Notes: generated by a model from the letters alone, not told the origin. Shown: positions 45,525 through 56,130, numbered from the stretch's first letter. The stretch: 64,000 nucleotides of DNA from Planctomyces sp. SH-PL14 (GCF_001610835.1 NZ_CP011270.1:682001-746000), one strand, 5' to 3'. Translations and numbers: made by a program.

Positions 45525-46955
45525 TCAGACCTTTAACTCGACCGCCGCGCCGGCGAGTGCCTCCGGGTACTTACCGCGGATCGGGTCGACGACCCCGGCA
45601 ATGAAGGCGTCGACCTGTTCGGGGGAGCGGCCGATGAACCGCTTGCCGTCGAGCATGCTCTCCATGTCGACCTTGGCGAACGCCGGATCGGCCTTGAGCC
45701 GGTCGATGAGGTCGTTTGCCCGGCCGAACTCCTTCACTTCCCGCGCGGCGGCGTGGCTGTGGACGCGGATCAGTTCGTGGAGTTCCTGCCGGTCCCCCCC
45801 CTGCTGCACCCCCGCCATCATGATCTCCTCGGTCGCCATGAACGGCAGCTCTTCGTTGAGATGCTTCTCGATGACCTTGGGATAGACGACGAGACCGTCC
45901 GTGACGTTCCGGTAGATGATGAGGACCGCGTCCGTCGCCAGGAATGACTGGGCGATGGCGAGCCGGCGGTTGGCGCTGTCGTCGAGCGTCCGCTCGAGCC
46001 ACTGCGTCGCCTGCGTCTGCTCGGCGTTGGCGGTGAGCGACATCGCGAAGCGGGCCAGGGCGCACATCCGTTCGGCCCGCATCGGGTTCCGCTTGTAGGC
46101 CATCGCCGAGGAGCCGATCTGGCCGGACTCGAACGGCTCTTCGATCTCCTTGCGGCTCTGGAGAATCCGCAGGTCGCTCCCCGCCTTATGGGCCGACTGG
46201 CCGATCCCGGAGAGGGTCGCCATGACCTGGGCGTCGACCTTCCGCGAGTAGGTCTGGCCGGTCACGGGGTAGGACGAAGGGAATCCCATCCGCTCGGCGA
46301 CCATCTGGTCGAGCCGTTCGCACTTGGCGTGGTCGCCGCCGAAGAGGTGCAGGAAGGTGGCCTGGGTTCCGGTCGTCCCCTTGGCTCCGCGGAACTTGAG
46401 GCTCGCGAGGCGGTGCTCGATCTCCTCGAGGTCAAGGGCGAGGTCGTGGCACCAGAGGGTGGCCCGCTTGCCGACGGTCGTCGGCTGGGCGGGCTGGAGG
46501 TGGGTGTACCCGAGGCACGGGAGGCCGCGGTATTCGGCGGCGAACCGGGCGAGGCGGTCGATGACCTGCACGAGGCGGGAACGGAGCAGCTGGAGGCTGT
46601 CCCGCATCTGGATGAGTTCGGTGTTGTCGGTGACGTAGCAGGAGGTCGCGCCGAGGTGGATGATCCCGCCGGCGGTCGGGCAGAGTTCCTTGTAGGTCTC
46701 GACGTGGGCCATCACGTCGTGGCGGCGGATCTTTTCGTGATGGGCTGCGCGGGCGAAGTCGATGTTGTCGACGGAGGCGCGGAGTTCGGCGATCTGCCCC
46801 TCGGTGATCGGCAGTCCGAGTTCCCGCTGGCATTCGGCGAGGACGACCCAGAGCCGTCGCCAGGTGGAGTGTTTTCGCTGGTCGGACCAGATCGCGCTCA
46901 TTTCGCGCGAGGCGTAGCGGGTGTTGAGGGGGTTCTGGTAGATCTCGTGGGACAA
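45525..46955 (-). CDS. purB: adenylosuccinate lyase
   Basis: 476 residues, the usual length. It belongs to the fumarase/aspartase superfamily; [14 protein letters not shown] is the signature loop. It converts SAICAR to AICAR and adenylosuccinate to AMP in purine synthesis. I place the start at a TTG (46955), which gives [19 protein letters not shown], matching family N-termini, and has GGAG 9 nt upstream. A later ATG (MSAIWSDQ) would lose the conserved NPL...RYAS start. The open extension to 47081 overlaps the repeat. Confidence 0.94.
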   Translation of the reverse strand: MSHEIYQNPLNTRYASREMSAIWSDQRKHSTWRRLWVVLAECQRELGLPITEGQIAELRASVDNIDFARAAHHEKIRRHDVMAHVETYKELCPTAGGIIHLGATSCYVTDNTELIQMRDSLQLLRSRLVQVIDRLARFAAEYRGLPCLGYTHLQPAQPTTVGKRATLWCHDLALDLEEIEHRLASLKFRGAKGTTGTQATFLHLFGGDHAKCERLDQMVAERMGFPSSYPVTGQTYSRKVDAQVMATLSGIGQSAHKAGSDLRILQSRKEIEEPFESGQIGSSAMAYKRNPMRAERMCALARFAMSLTANAEQTQATQWLERTLDDSANRRLAIAQSFLATDAVLIIYRNVTDGLVVYPKVIEKHLNEELPFMATEEIMMAGVQQGGDRQELHELIRVHSHAAAREVKEFGRANDLIDRLKADPAFAKVDMESMLDGKRFIGRSPEQVDAFIAGVVDPIRGKYPEALAGAAVELKV

Positions 46956-47055
46956 GCGTTGGGACTCCGCGCCGTGGCAAAAGGGAGAGGGTAAAGTCCC
47001 GGGCGGTTCAACGCAAAGTCGCGGCCAGTGCGAGGTGAATGGCTGAATCGCGCGG

Positions 47056-47366
47056 CCTCCTTGCCGGCGCGGCGATGCCACCTCAAACCCAACGTGCCAC
47101 GGCAGCCGGGGGCAAGGGGGTCACCCCTTGCCGCCGGAGGCACTTCCATGACGAACCTTGGTAAGCAACGGATGTCCCCTTTGTGGAACCGGCGTTAAGG
47201 ACTCACCGCTCGCCCTTGAATCCCCGCGGGTTGGTGAAGGGGCATCCGACACGTTGTCCGCGCTTGGACACGTGCTCCTTCAGAGAGGCCCCTATGAGAC
47301 AGGCCTCCGGCGGGCAAGGGGGCGTTGCCCCCTTGCATCCCCCACCAGGGTAGCCCCTGGACCCGC
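47056..47366 (-). repeat. dispersed intergenic repeat, copy I
   Basis: Complete inverted copy. The left hairpin is perfect (arms GCAAGGGGGC and GCCCCCTTGC), while the right hairpin is shortened (CAAGGGG, TGA, CCCC). Part of the core near 47285-47305 is altered (AGAGAGGCCCCTATGAGACAGG in place of the usual sequence). Its left end lies 19 bp from the stop of the DUF1549/DUF1553 gene. Confidence 0.9.
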
Positions 47367-47385
47367 TATGGGCCGGACCGCAACC

Positions 47386-49821
47386 TCAGTGCTGGAACAG
47401 GAACTCCTTCGAGTTCAAAATCGCCCAGCCAATGTCCTCCAGCGCCTGCCGACGGTTCGCCTCACCCGAAGCGGCAATGTGCGCCTTCGCGGTCTTCAGC
47501 TCATCCGTCGTCGGCGTGCGGCAAACCCCCGACATATAAAGCGTCGAGATGATCTCATCATCCGGCTTCTGCGCGGCAATCAGCTGATTGATCCGGCCAT
47601 TGTCCGCACGCAGTTTGTTGTGGACGGTTGGCCCGTTGATCATCTGCAGCGCCTGCGACAGGTTCGAATCGCTCGACCGCTCGCACTCGCACACCATCTC
47701 CCGCTGCGGCTGCCCGAAGATCTTCAGGAAGTAATTGTCCGAAGGGGGCTCGGCCAGCTCCGTCGCCCGCGTCCCGGCCGGCATGTTCGGGAACGTCTCC
47801 GGAACGGCCGTCACGGCGCAGATCGCATCGAGCAGCTGCTCGGCGGTCAGCATCCGGGTCGTCGCGTGCGAGAAGTAAATGTCGTCGGTCTTGTTGAAGT
47901 CGTTCGTCCGCGAGCTCCGCTGATAGGTATGGCTCAACATGATCGTCCGGATCAGCCACTTGCGGCTGAACTTGTTCTGGGCGAACTGCTTCGACAGCTC
48001 ATCCAGAAGCTGAGCGTTCGACGGCGGGTTCGAGTCGCGGAAGTCGTCGACCGGGTCAACGATCCCCCGGCCGAGGAGATGCCCCCAGATCCGGTTCGCC
48101 GCCGCCTTGGCGAAGAACGGGTTGTCCGCCGACGCTAGCCAGTCCGCGAAGACGACGCGGCGGTCCTGGTCGGCCGGCACATCGACATCCCCCTTGAGGA
48201 GCAGGTGGACCTTCATCTGCTTGTTCGTCCGGGGCTGGGTCACTTCCCCGCCGGTCGAGGTGAAGATGATCTCTTCCTGCTTGTCCGCGCTCTGCTTGCG
48301 GCCCACGCGGACGAACGCCGCCCCGATGCCGTAGTAGTTGTCCTGCGACCACCGCTCAAACGGGTGGTTGTGGCACTTCGCACATTGGATCCGGATGCCG
48401 AGGAACAGCTGCACGGTCGATTCCGTGGCGTCGCTCGGATCGCGGCTCGACTTCCAGTAGTTGGCCGCCGGATTCTCGAACGTGTTGCCGCGGGCGGTCA
48501 GAAGCTCCTTGGCGAACTCGTCGAAGGGCTGGTCTTCGAGCGTGCTCTGGTAGAGCCAGCGGTTGAACTTGGCGACGCCCGTCGGCGTCAGCTTTCCGCT
48601 GTTGGCCCGCAGGACGTCAGCCAGCTTCATCGTCCAGAACGATGCATAGTCAGAGGAATCGAGGAGCTGGTCGACCAGCCGGACCCGCTTCTCCGGAGTG
48701 ATGTCGTTGAGGAACGCCTGGGTCTCCTCAAGCGTCGGCAGGCGGCCGGCGACATCGAGGTAGGCCCGGCGAAGGAACTCGTCGTCGCTGCACAGGCCCG
48801 AGGGAAGGATCTGAAGCTGCTGAAGCTTGTCGTTGACCAGCTTGTCGATGAAGTTGAATTCCGGAGGATTGTTCCAGGCGAAGCCGGGGGTCGGTTCGAG
48901 GAACGACATCTCGGCGGTGTCCATCTTGTCGAGATAGCGGGCGAGGATCGCCGCCTCCCCCTTGCCGGTCTTCTCGACGAGGCCCGCCTCCGAAACCTTC
49001 GCCACCGCTTCAGCCGACGAGCTGAAGACGGTCAGCGCGGTCAGGTCCCGCGCGGTCCCATCGCTGAAATAGCCGGTAACGAACACCTGCTGCCGCTTGC
49101 CGGTTTCCTGGAAGACCCGCTTCTTCGGATAGATCTCAATCCGGTCGAGACGCGGCTCGGTCTCCGGATCGAGGGGCATCCCTCCGGCAATCCAGCCCCG
49201 CAGGACGGTGTGGGACGCGTCCCCTTTCATGAGCCGCCGGCCCCCACCGTGGGCGACTTCCATCAGCCCCTTCTTGAGGATCAGGGAGGTGTCGGGCTCC
49301 ATGACGTTCGTCCGGCGTCCGAAGGTCTCGGACCGGAGAGTCACCATGTCGAGCGGCGGATCGTAGCCGCGGAGCGAAAGCCGGAAGCCAGCCTTGCCGG
49401 AGGGGGACCCGTGGCAGGCCCCCATGTTGCAACCCGCCTTCGTCAGAGCGGCGAGCGTTTCGAACTCGAAGCTGATCGGATCGGGCGTCCCGAACTGGGC
49501 GACGGTCACTTCCGCCGTCGCGTTTTTGTCGCCGATCTTGGCGGTCACGGTGGCGGTGCCGTCGGCGACGGGAAACGCCTTCCCCTTTTCAATCCGAACG
49601 ACTGCCGGATTGGACGATTCCAAGACCGCCGCCGCCGTTTCGTCGCGAGGTTCCGCCGCCCCGTAGGCTCCCGTCACAACGAGCTGCTGCTGCGAGCGCG
49701 GCCCGGTGAGCGTGAACTTCGCCGGGGCCAGTTCCAACGCGGTCGGGGCCGACTGCTGAGCAGTGGCCACCGTGCTCACGAGGAAAAGAACGCCGGCGAG
49801 GAAGGGCGGGAGTCTCAGCAT
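47386..49821 (-). CDS. DUF1549/DUF1553 protein with Ig-like domain and heme-c motifs
   Basis: 811 residues with a signal peptide (MLRLPPFLAGVLFLVSTVATAQ). A BIG2-like domain (about 25-110) precedes CNMGACHG, a CxxCH heme motif. Then DUF1549 (NPPEFNFIDKLVNDKL... with AKCHNHP, a second CxxCH) and DUF1553 (FADWLASADNPFFAKAAANRIW onward). This architecture is a planctomycete speciality thought to act outside the cytoplasm on complex substrates, often beside a DUF1501 protein; none is adjacent here. I choose ATG 49821 over an open 18-codon extension because of the signal peptide. Confidence 0.93.
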   Translation of the reverse strand: MLRLPPFLAGVLFLVSTVATAQQSAPTALELAPAKFTLTGPRSQQQLVVTGAYGAAEPRDETAAAVLESSNPAVVRIEKGKAFPVADGTATVTAKIGDKNATAEVTVAQFGTPDPISFEFETLAALTKAGCNMGACHGSPSGKAGFRLSLRGYDPPLDMVTLRSETFGRRTNVMEPDTSLILKKGLMEVAHGGGRRLMKGDASHTVLRGWIAGGMPLDPETEPRLDRIEIYPKKRVFQETGKRQQVFVTGYFSDGTARDLTALTVFSSSAEAVAKVSEAGLVEKTGKGEAAILARYLDKMDTAEMSFLEPTPGFAWNNPPEFNFIDKLVNDKLQQLQILPSGLCSDDEFLRRAYLDVAGRLPTLEETQAFLNDITPEKRVRLVDQLLDSSDYASFWTMKLADVLRANSGKLTPTGVAKFNRWLYQSTLEDQPFDEFAKELLTARGNTFENPAANYWKSSRDPSDATESTVQLFLGIRIQCAKCHNHPFERWSQDNYYGIGAAFVRVGRKQSADKQEEIIFTSTGGEVTQPRTNKQMKVHLLLKGDVDVPADQDRRVVFADWLASADNPFFAKAAANRIWGHLLGRGIVDPVDDFRDSNPPSNAQLLDELSKQFAQNKFSRKWLIRTIMLSHTYQRSSRTNDFNKTDDIYFSHATTRMLTAEQLLDAICAVTAVPETFPNMPAGTRATELAEPPSDNYFLKIFGQPQREMVCECERSSDSNLSQALQMINGPTVHNKLRADNGRINQLIAAQKPDDEIISTLYMSGVCRTPTTDELKTAKAHIAASGEANRRQALEDIGWAILNSKEFLFQH

Positions 49822-50004
49822 GGCGGGGTCTTTCGGGGGTGGGGGACGAACGGAATGCCGCGCGCGACAACCCATCAGTCGTACTGCATGTTATCGCAAA
49901 CCGCCGATGCGACTCGCAACCGCAAGCCGGACTTTTCTTTGAGAACGCCGGGAGGTTCTCTAAACGGTCGCGGTATCCCCAGAAAACAAACCTCGCGATC
50001 GGTA

Positions 50005-50044
50005 AACGAAAAGAGCCGGACCGCAGTCTCTGCGATCCGGCTCT
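50005..50044 (-). terminator. Rho-independent terminator for the small secreted protein gene
   Basis: On the minus strand a 15-bp stem (one mismatch) with a 3-nt loop at 50012-50044 is followed by TTTTCGTTT. It starts 43 nt after the stop of the gene ending at 50088. This is a conventional intrinsic terminator shape. Confidence 0.8.
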
Positions 50045-50087
50045 GAGAGGTCCAACGCGCCCGATGGGCGGCTTGGCCGATCGAAAA

Positions 50088-50639
50088 CTAGTTCAGGATC
50101 GAACCGGTGTCCTTGACGAGCTTGCTGACGGTGGCGCTGTCGAGCTTGCCAGCCTTGTAGGTCTCGTTGATCTTGAGTTCGCCGTTGACCCACATCATGA
50201 CGGTGGTGTCGGCTTCCTTGGCGATCTTGTAGCCTTCCGGACCGGCCTGGCCGTCGAAGGTCGTCAGCGGCGTGTGCTTGATGCCGGTCGAGTCAGCGGC
50301 CTTCTTCAGCGAGCCTGCGGCTTCTTCCGGCTTGTCCGAAAGGAGAACCACGAAGGCAGCCATGCTCTTGTCCTGGTTCGCGCCGACGACGCCGTCGACC
50401 TGCTTGACCAGCGAGGCAACCTGATCGTCCATCTGACGCGAGAAGATCGTCACGACCGGGCGGCTTCCGTACTTGCAGCGGTAGCAGAGCTTCTTGCCGG
50501 CTTCGGGACCGGTCACGTCGGTCACGTAGAACGCGCCGACCTTCGAACCAACTTCGAGGCATTCCGCCTTGTCGGCGGCCTGGGCGAAGTAGGACACCGA
50601 GACCAGGGCCGCGGCGGCCAACGCAATCATCTTCTTCAT
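50088..50639 (-). CDS. small secreted thioredoxin-like protein
   Basis: 183 residues from ATG 50639, with signal peptide MKKMIALAAAALVSVSYFAQA. After it, a CYRC motif (about 56-59) and VTIFSRQMDDQVASLVKQVDGVV suggest a thioredoxin-like fold; AAFVVLLSD and MMWVNGELKI fit its later strands. It may act in periplasmic redox or as a carrier. Lys-rich compared with its neighbours. It ends with a clear intrinsic terminator, so it is likely a single-gene unit. Confidence 0.85.
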   Translation of the reverse strand: MKKMIALAAAALVSVSYFAQAADKAECLEVGSKVGAFYVTDVTGPEAGKKLCYRCKYGSRPVVTIFSRQMDDQVASLVKQVDGVVGANQDKSMAAFVVLLSDKPEEAAGSLKKAADSTGIKHTPLTTFDGQAGPEGYKIAKEADTTVMMWVNGELKINETYKAGKLDSATVSKLVKDTGSILN

Positions 50640-51046
50640 TCCGTGTTCTCCCGTTCGAAACGTGAATACCGCCTGGACTCCGCCGTCGCAGGCCACCATC
50701 CATCGACGAATGTTAGTGGGTGGGTTGCGGAGTGGCGAGGCAAAACCGACGAATCATTTAGACAGTCTTCATCTTAGGCATCCCGCATGCCCTGCGCCCG
50801 TGATCTTGAGAAGCGCGCTATGCGCATGGTTTTTCGCGTGGAGCCGATCGAGCGGTACGACGTCGACCCTGTCAGATCGACAACAGCCAAGGCAGTTTTG
50901 ACAACAGAAAGGAGTGTCCCGCGACGCCAAGGTCTCGGCCCCATCGGACCGCAATGCACCCGCAATCCGCCCAACTCGCCACAGCCGATCAGGCGAACTC
51001 TGAGGCACCGGCCCCTGTCTACTCTGAAAGTTCGGAGTGCGATGCA
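50640..51046. other. divergent intergenic region
   Basis: 407 bp between the leftward secreted-protein gene and the rightward giant gene. It must hold both promoters. A TTGACA occurs at 50899-50904 on the plus strand, but the sequence 17 bp on is GCGACG, not a -10. No RNA gene or repeat copy seen. Confidence 0.45.
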
Positions 51047-54000
51047 ATGGTACGCTTTACCCCACTCGCCCGTCTCTACCACAATGGTCCACTTGCCGCG
51101 CCGGGTTCCGCGATCGGTCGGCTTACGGGTGGCGCGGGAACTGAAGATCGGGAAGCGATGGCATCACGGAAGTCAACGGGCCTGGAGAACTTGACGGCGG
51201 AGGATCTGGCCTCTGTCCGGGAGCTCCTGGGGCACCTGAATTTTTCCGGAGGAAAGCGGGACGCCACCTTCCTGAAACGGCTCAACTGGCTCTGGTCCCT
51301 CCTGCCGGCCGAAGGGCGGGCCGAGACCCTGCGGACATTCCTCCAGGCCCAGCTCGAAGTGGTCCAGGGAACCTCCCCGGCGTTCCAGGACACGCAGCAG
51401 GCCAAGGCCGTCATCGACCTGACACTCACGACGTTTCTCGCCGCCTACCGCGGACACCACTCCGATCTCCTGTTCCACCTGACACCGGCGGACTTCGAGC
51501 AGCCGTTCCTGATCGGAGCCTTCTTTGAGGCGGTTCTGCTCCAGGGAGCACCGTGGGACGACGTCCCGCGGATCGTCAGCGGCGCGCTGAAATACGTGAA
51601 CGACTTCGTCGGCTACCGGCCGGTGGCGATCCTCGAAAATAACCGCAAGATGGAGGTCTACGACCACGAGCGGTTCCGTCCCGTCCCGATCTACATCGAC
51701 GGTGTCGGTGTCGCCTCCGGGGTCTATCGCGAGCTGATCGACGCCACGCTGAGCTTCCTCAAGGAGGCGCCGGCCGACATTCTCGAAGACGCCTATTTCC
51801 GTCTGCCCCAGATGGAGGAGCTGGCGGTCGACGTCCGGGCCCATGACCACCTCCACCCCGCCAACAAGCGGACGAACTACATGTTCGGCGAGTGGGATCC
51901 GGATCGCGTCGACGTGAAGGGGCACTACCGCCGGTTCATCCTCCGCAAGGTGATCCTCGACGCGCTCCTGGTTTGGATTGACGATCCGAAGGTCCGCACG
52001 AGCCGCGAAGAGCGGCTGTTCGATGCCGCCGCGGCCCTCTGCGGCACGATGCTGATGGCCTCGTCGATCAGCGGCGACGGACCGAACACGCACGACTCGA
52101 ACTCCACGCTCACGTCGCTTCTGCCGGTCGTCGCCCGCCGCCGCGATGCCTTCTACGCGCGGCTCATGCAGCAAGTGACCGGAGCCCGGCTCAAGCGGCT
52201 CCGCAAGGAAGAGGAACGGACGCAGCAGCCGTTCGGGCACGTCCGGCAGTTCCTCAACATGCACCTCGCCGGCTACGGCGCCCGGCAGATCCAGCACCGC
52301 GAGCTGGCCTACATCGAGGCCCGGCTCGGCTATCCCGAAGCGAGCGCCAAGCAGGCGGCGGCGATCCCCGCCGCGTCGATCCGTTTCGAGTGCGACATCC
52401 AGTCCCGGATCACGACCGCGCAGCTCCTCCTCGCCCGCGGGGAACTGGAGCGAGCCGCGGCTCTTGTCCTCGAACTGGAAGACTTGATCCACCGCGGCAT
52501 CGACTGCGGGGCCCTCGTCGACCCGTGGAACATCCTCGGTTTCCAGGGGCAGTTTCCGCTCTTCCACACGCGGGAAGACGTCATCCCGGACAACCGCGTC
52601 GAGACCCTGCTGGAGCTCCTCGAAGGGGTCTTCGGTACGTTCTCCAAGGCGGTCAGTGAAGCGGCCGCGCAGGGGAACGGCCCCCTCCGCGAAAAGCTCT
52701 CCGCGGCGTTCCGGCATCTGACCGACTGGTGGGACCAGTTCGCCAGCTACGTCATCGAGGACCTGCCCCAGGTCCGCGGCCACGAGAGCTGGGAGTCGGC
52801 CAACCGCGTGGCGGAAGTCCTGAAGGAGTGGCGGGCCGCCGGCGAAGCGGCCGGCGACATCGGGTTCTGGCGGGAGAAGCTGGAACAGTTCGAATCGGCC
52901 CAGGCCTACGCGCTCGTCGTCGAAGCCCTGCTGGCGAAGAAGGACCACGTCGCCTCGATGGCCCTGCTGATGCAGTGGCTCAGCCAGGTCGAGCAGGCGG
53001 GTGTCGAGTCCACGCGGCACTCGATCTACTCGTCGCTGATCCAGTGGATGAAGTCGGTTACCTCCCGCGACGCCGCCGAGATGCCCGCCACGGAACGGGC
53101 GGCGGTCCTGCGGCGGATGTTCGCCTTCCTGGAATCGAACGCTGACGAATACTGGATCGTCCCCCGCATGGAGCGGGCGATCCAGCGGGCGCAGGACAAG
53201 AACCGCCCGCAGAACCGTCCCGCCAACGAGCCACCCCCGCAATCCGACGACGATGACGAAGACAACGTCTTCAGCGCCGCCTACGACGAGGTGACGTTCC
53301 GCGACAGTGCCGACGACGGTAACTGGGGGGATACGCTCGAAAACGACTTCGGCTTCCGGAACACCGAGTTCGAGCTCATCAACCGGGAGATGGAGCCGCG
53401 GCTCAAGTTCCTGAACGCCGTGGCCCAGCTGTGGCAGATGGCGGCGGTCTGCCTCGTCGCAGACGCCCATCGCGACGGCGGTCCGGACCTCAAGTTCGAC
53501 GACGCGACGCTCGCCACGATCCGCGAGTGGCACCACCAGACGCAGCGGTGGCAGATCGACCTGGCGGAGCTAATGGAGGGGGTCTGGGATCACGAGATCG
53601 CGACCCCGTCGGGCGAGCACGACGCCAACGTCGAATACGACATCCAGCTGCAGGTCAAGTTCTATCTGCTGCACCAGATCATCGCGACGCTCATCTGCCT
53701 GCGGAACGGCGAGCGGCTGCTGGCCGGCTGCCTCCCGCTCAAGCCGGATGCCCCCGCCCGGCCGGAACAGATTGTCGCCGACACGTACCGCGCCATCATC
53801 CGCCGCGACCCGGCCGGCGTGCGGAAGCATCTGCCCGACATGCTGGCGTGGCTGGAGAAGCATCCGCTCCTCTACGTCCCGTTCGAGAACAGCGGCGAGC
53901 CGTCGCCGATCCTCGAAGCCCAGGCGATGCAGTCGATCGTCCGCTTCTTCCTCCGCGAACTCCCCCGGCTCGGCCTGTTGCGGGAAACCTATCACGTCCT

Positions 54001-55246
54001 CCACACCGCCTACCGGATGGAGCGGAAGTGGCGTCCGCAGGGGCAGGCGATCACGGAGTTCGACCGCCTGTTCGACATCGCCCTGCGGAACAGCCTCGCG
54101 GCGACGATCGAATCGGTCGATTCCTGGGCGGCCGATCAGCCGGACCGCGACGCCACCGAGCCACGGCGGGCGCCGGTCGACGATCTGATCGACGCGGTCG
54201 GCGAGATCGTCGAGCCGTTCCAGCAGCTCTGGATGGAGCACAGCCGGACGATGCGGATCTCCGCGGTCGACGGCCTCCGCAACGAAGACGACTGGGAAGA
54301 CCTCGCCGAGTTCATCCAGCTCTACGGCGGCGATCTGTTCCACGCCAGCCAGCTCACCCTCGGAAACGTCCGGGCGATCCTGCACAACGGGATCGACTGG
54401 TATCTCGACTATCTCGAAGAGGAGCAGGACCCGCTCCGGCCGATGCGGCTCCTGGAGGACCTCGACGCGGGAACGCTCGACCGGTCCGACGCCGAGTGGG
54501 CGCTCGAGCAGATCTACTCGATCGTCGTCGACAAGTTTGACCGCTTCCTGGAATACAACACGACGACGACGCAGTCGGACTACGGGGAGATGTTCAACTG
54601 CCTCCTCGAGTTCCTGCGGGTCGAAGCCCGGTACGACCGGGACTCGTGGAACATGCAGCCGGTGACGCTGGTCCACGAGATGCTCTGTCGCCTCGGCCAC
54701 GCCGACGCCGCGGAGCTGTGGGAGTCGACCTACGAGGCCCAGACGCGGGACCTCGCCGAGCAACACCTCAAGGACCTGCGGCAGCTCCAGACGCGGTTCG
54801 GCATGCGGATGCCGACGATCGTCGACCATCTGAACCAGCGGTTCGTGAAGCCGCTGGCGGTGAACCGGATTTTGTCGCTCGTCGAGCAGTCGGCCAAGGA
54901 TGCGCGGGCCGGCGAGCCGCACTCGGCGTCGTTCGACAAGCTCTCGACCGAGGTCGATGAGTACCTCGAAGACTCGTGGGGATCGGGGGTCGACATTCCG
55001 AGCTGGCTCCGGTCGCTCGAGAAGGAAGTCCACGACCAGACCGAGCACAACGAGGGGGGCCGTCCCGGGACGGATGCCGAGCTCGATATGCCGCAACGGC
55101 TGCTCACTTCCGAGGAGTTCCGGGCGCAGCTGCGGGATTGGGAAGTCCCCGTCATCCGCGGCGTCGACCGCAAGCCGGAGCGCCGGGGGCGGAAGGGCCG
55201 GACGCAGCGCGGGCGGCATCGTCGGAAGCCGCCCGAGGGGACGTGA
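51047..55246 (+). CDS. 1399-residue alpha-helical protein of unknown function
   Basis: I start at ATG 51047 (MVRFTPLARLYH), which has GGAG upstream; the frame is open to 50954. There is no signal peptide or membrane helix, so it is probably cytoplasmic. Almost the whole length looks helical, with amphipathic segments and many Trp and Glu/Arg pairs, broken by an acidic linker (PQSDDDDEDNVFSAAYDE, about 735-755). The C-terminus is basic (RRGRKGRTQRGRHRRK), perhaps for nucleic-acid contact. I recognise no catalytic motif or named domain. It stands alone on its strand. Confidence 0.85.
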   Translation: MVRFTPLARLYHNGPLAAPGSAIGRLTGGAGTEDREAMASRKSTGLENLTAEDLASVRELLGHLNFSGGKRDATFLKRLNWLWSLLPAEGRAETLRTFLQAQLEVVQGTSPAFQDTQQAKAVIDLTLTTFLAAYRGHHSDLLFHLTPADFEQPFLIGAFFEAVLLQGAPWDDVPRIVSGALKYVNDFVGYRPVAILENNRKMEVYDHERFRPVPIYIDGVGVASGVYRELIDATLSFLKEAPADILEDAYFRLPQMEELAVDVRAHDHLHPANKRTNYMFGEWDPDRVDVKGHYRRFILRKVILDALLVWIDDPKVRTSREERLFDAAAALCGTMLMASSISGDGPNTHDSNSTLTSLLPVVARRRDAFYARLMQQVTGARLKRLRKEEERTQQPFGHVRQFLNMHLAGYGARQIQHRELAYIEARLGYPEASAKQAAAIPAASIRFECDIQSRITTAQLLLARGELERAAALVLELEDLIHRGIDCGALVDPWNILGFQGQFPLFHTREDVIPDNRVETLLELLEGVFGTFSKAVSEAAAQGNGPLREKLSAAFRHLTDWWDQFASYVIEDLPQVRGHESWESANRVAEVLKEWRAAGEAAGDIGFWREKLEQFESAQAYALVVEALLAKKDHVASMALLMQWLSQVEQAGVESTRHSIYSSLIQWMKSVTSRDAAEMPATERAAVLRRMFAFLESNADEYWIVPRMERAIQRAQDKNRPQNRPANEPPPQSDDDDEDNVFSAAYDEVTFRDSADDGNWGDTLENDFGFRNTEFELINREMEPRLKFLNAVAQLWQMAAVCLVADAHRDGGPDLKFDDATLATIREWHHQTQRWQIDLAELMEGVWDHEIATPSGEHDANVEYDIQLQVKFYLLHQIIATLICLRNGERLLAGCLPLKPDAPARPEQIVADTYRAIIRRDPAGVRKHLPDMLAWLEKHPLLYVPFENSGEPSPILEAQAMQSIVRFFLRELPRLGLLRETYHVLHTAYRMERKWRPQGQAITEFDRLFDIALRNSLAATIESVDSWAADQPDRDATEPRRAPVDDLIDAVGEIVEPFQQLWMEHSRTMRISAVDGLRNEDDWEDLAEFIQLYGGDLFHASQLTLGNVRAILHNGIDWYLDYLEEEQDPLRPMRLLEDLDAGTLDRSDAEWALEQIYSIVVDKFDRFLEYNTTTTQSDYGEMFNCLLEFLRVEARYDRDSWNMQPVTLVHEMLCRLGHADAAELWESTYEAQTRDLAEQHLKDLRQLQTRFGMRMPTIVDHLNQRFVKPLAVNRILSLVEQSAKDARAGEPHSASFDKLSTEVDEYLEDSWGSGVDIPSWLRSLEKEVHDQTEHNEGGRPGTDAELDMPQRLLTSEEFRAQLRDWEVPVIRGVDRKPERRGRKGRTQRGRHRRKPPEGT

Positions 55247-55270
55247 GCGGGGCGGCGGCCTCCCGTTCGG

Positions 55271-55759
55271 TCAGGTGGGGGGAGTCGAAAGACCGACCGC
55301 TTCCTTTGCGAGCAGCTCCTCGAAGTACTTGACGAAGTCCGGGTCTTCTCCTTTGAGGAGGCCCGGGAGGCGGGAGCGGAAGTCGGCGCGGTGGCACCAC
55401 TCGCGCATGTAGTCTTCCCAGGAAGACCAGCGGCGCTGCTGGGAGCGGGTCATGTTTTCCTCGTAGAGGAGGAGGAACGCGCGTTCGAAGAGGGAGATCA
55501 GCATGGAGAAGATGATGAGCATCTGCTCCTTTTGCTCGTCGCTGAGGGCTTCGGTTTCTTCGGACGAAAACAGACGCAGGTCCGGGTGTTCGAGGGCGGT
55601 CTTGAGGAACTCCTGGTAGTTGTCGGAGAGGAGCTGGTAGACCTCTTCTTCCTCGTTTTCGAAGTCGCGGCGCCGTTCGTAGAGGAAGACGAAGATGGCG
55701 AGGGGGAGACCGAAGACGGTGACGATGTAGCTGAGGAGTTCCCAGGTCTGGAGGTCCAT
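55271..55759 (-). CDS. single-helix membrane protein of unknown function
   Basis: 162 residues with one N-terminal membrane helix (LLSYIVTVFGLPLAIFVFLYERR) followed by an acidic helical cytoplasmic domain with conserved-looking aromatic and Trp residues (SSWEDYMREWC). It has no catalytic motif. It converges with the giant gene (25 bp between stops). Confidence 0.75.
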   Translation of the reverse strand: MDLQTWELLSYIVTVFGLPLAIFVFLYERRRDFENEEEEVYQLLSDNYQEFLKTALEHPDLRLFSSEETEALSDEQKEQMLIIFSMLISLFERAFLLLYEENMTRSQQRRWSSWEDYMREWCHRADFRSRLPGLLKGEDPDFVKYFEELLAKEAVGLSTPPT

Positions 55760-55816
55760 GATGGTGTCATGGTAATCGTCGGCGATGGGAGAGCGCTACT
55801 CCGGGGCGTCGAACCG

Positions 55817-56130
55817 TGGCCTTGCCGGTACGACTGTGTTCGCTCAAACCCAACGTGCCACGGCAGCCGGGGTCAAGGGGGTCTCACCCCCTTGCCGCCG
55901 GAGGCACTTCAGTGAGGAACCGTGGGACACGACGGACGACCGCTTTGTGGTACCCGCGTTGAGGACTCTCGGCTCGCGTTGCAATCCCCGCGGGTTGGTG
56001 AGGGGCCATACGACACGGTGTCCGCGCTTGGACACGCATTCCTTCCGCTATCTCTCGACGGCCAGGCCTCCGGCGGGCAAGGGGGATTCTCCCCCTTGCA
56101 TCCCCTGACCAGGGTGCCCCTGGACCCGGT
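55817..56130 (-). repeat. dispersed intergenic repeat, copy J
   Basis: Complete inverted copy between two divergent genes. In the left hairpin the loop-closing C-G pair found elsewhere is A-T (GGGGGA and TCCCCC arms), a paired change that keeps the stem. The right hairpin is AAGGGGG, TGAGA, CCCCCTT. The core stem TGTCC/GGACA is intact. Confidence 0.92.

Noticed and set aside
48205-50046. 613-codon rightward frame opposite the DUF1549/DUF1553 gene
   Set aside because: Antisense shadow of a well-supported gene.
50899-50904. TTGACA as a promoter for the giant gene
   Set aside because: No -10 at 16-18 bp spacing.
51173-55219. Long leftward frames (787 and 549 codons) opposite the 1399-residue gene
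   Set aside because: Shadow frames of a GC-rich gene. The rightward frame has the Shine-Dalgarno and a continuous helical protein.
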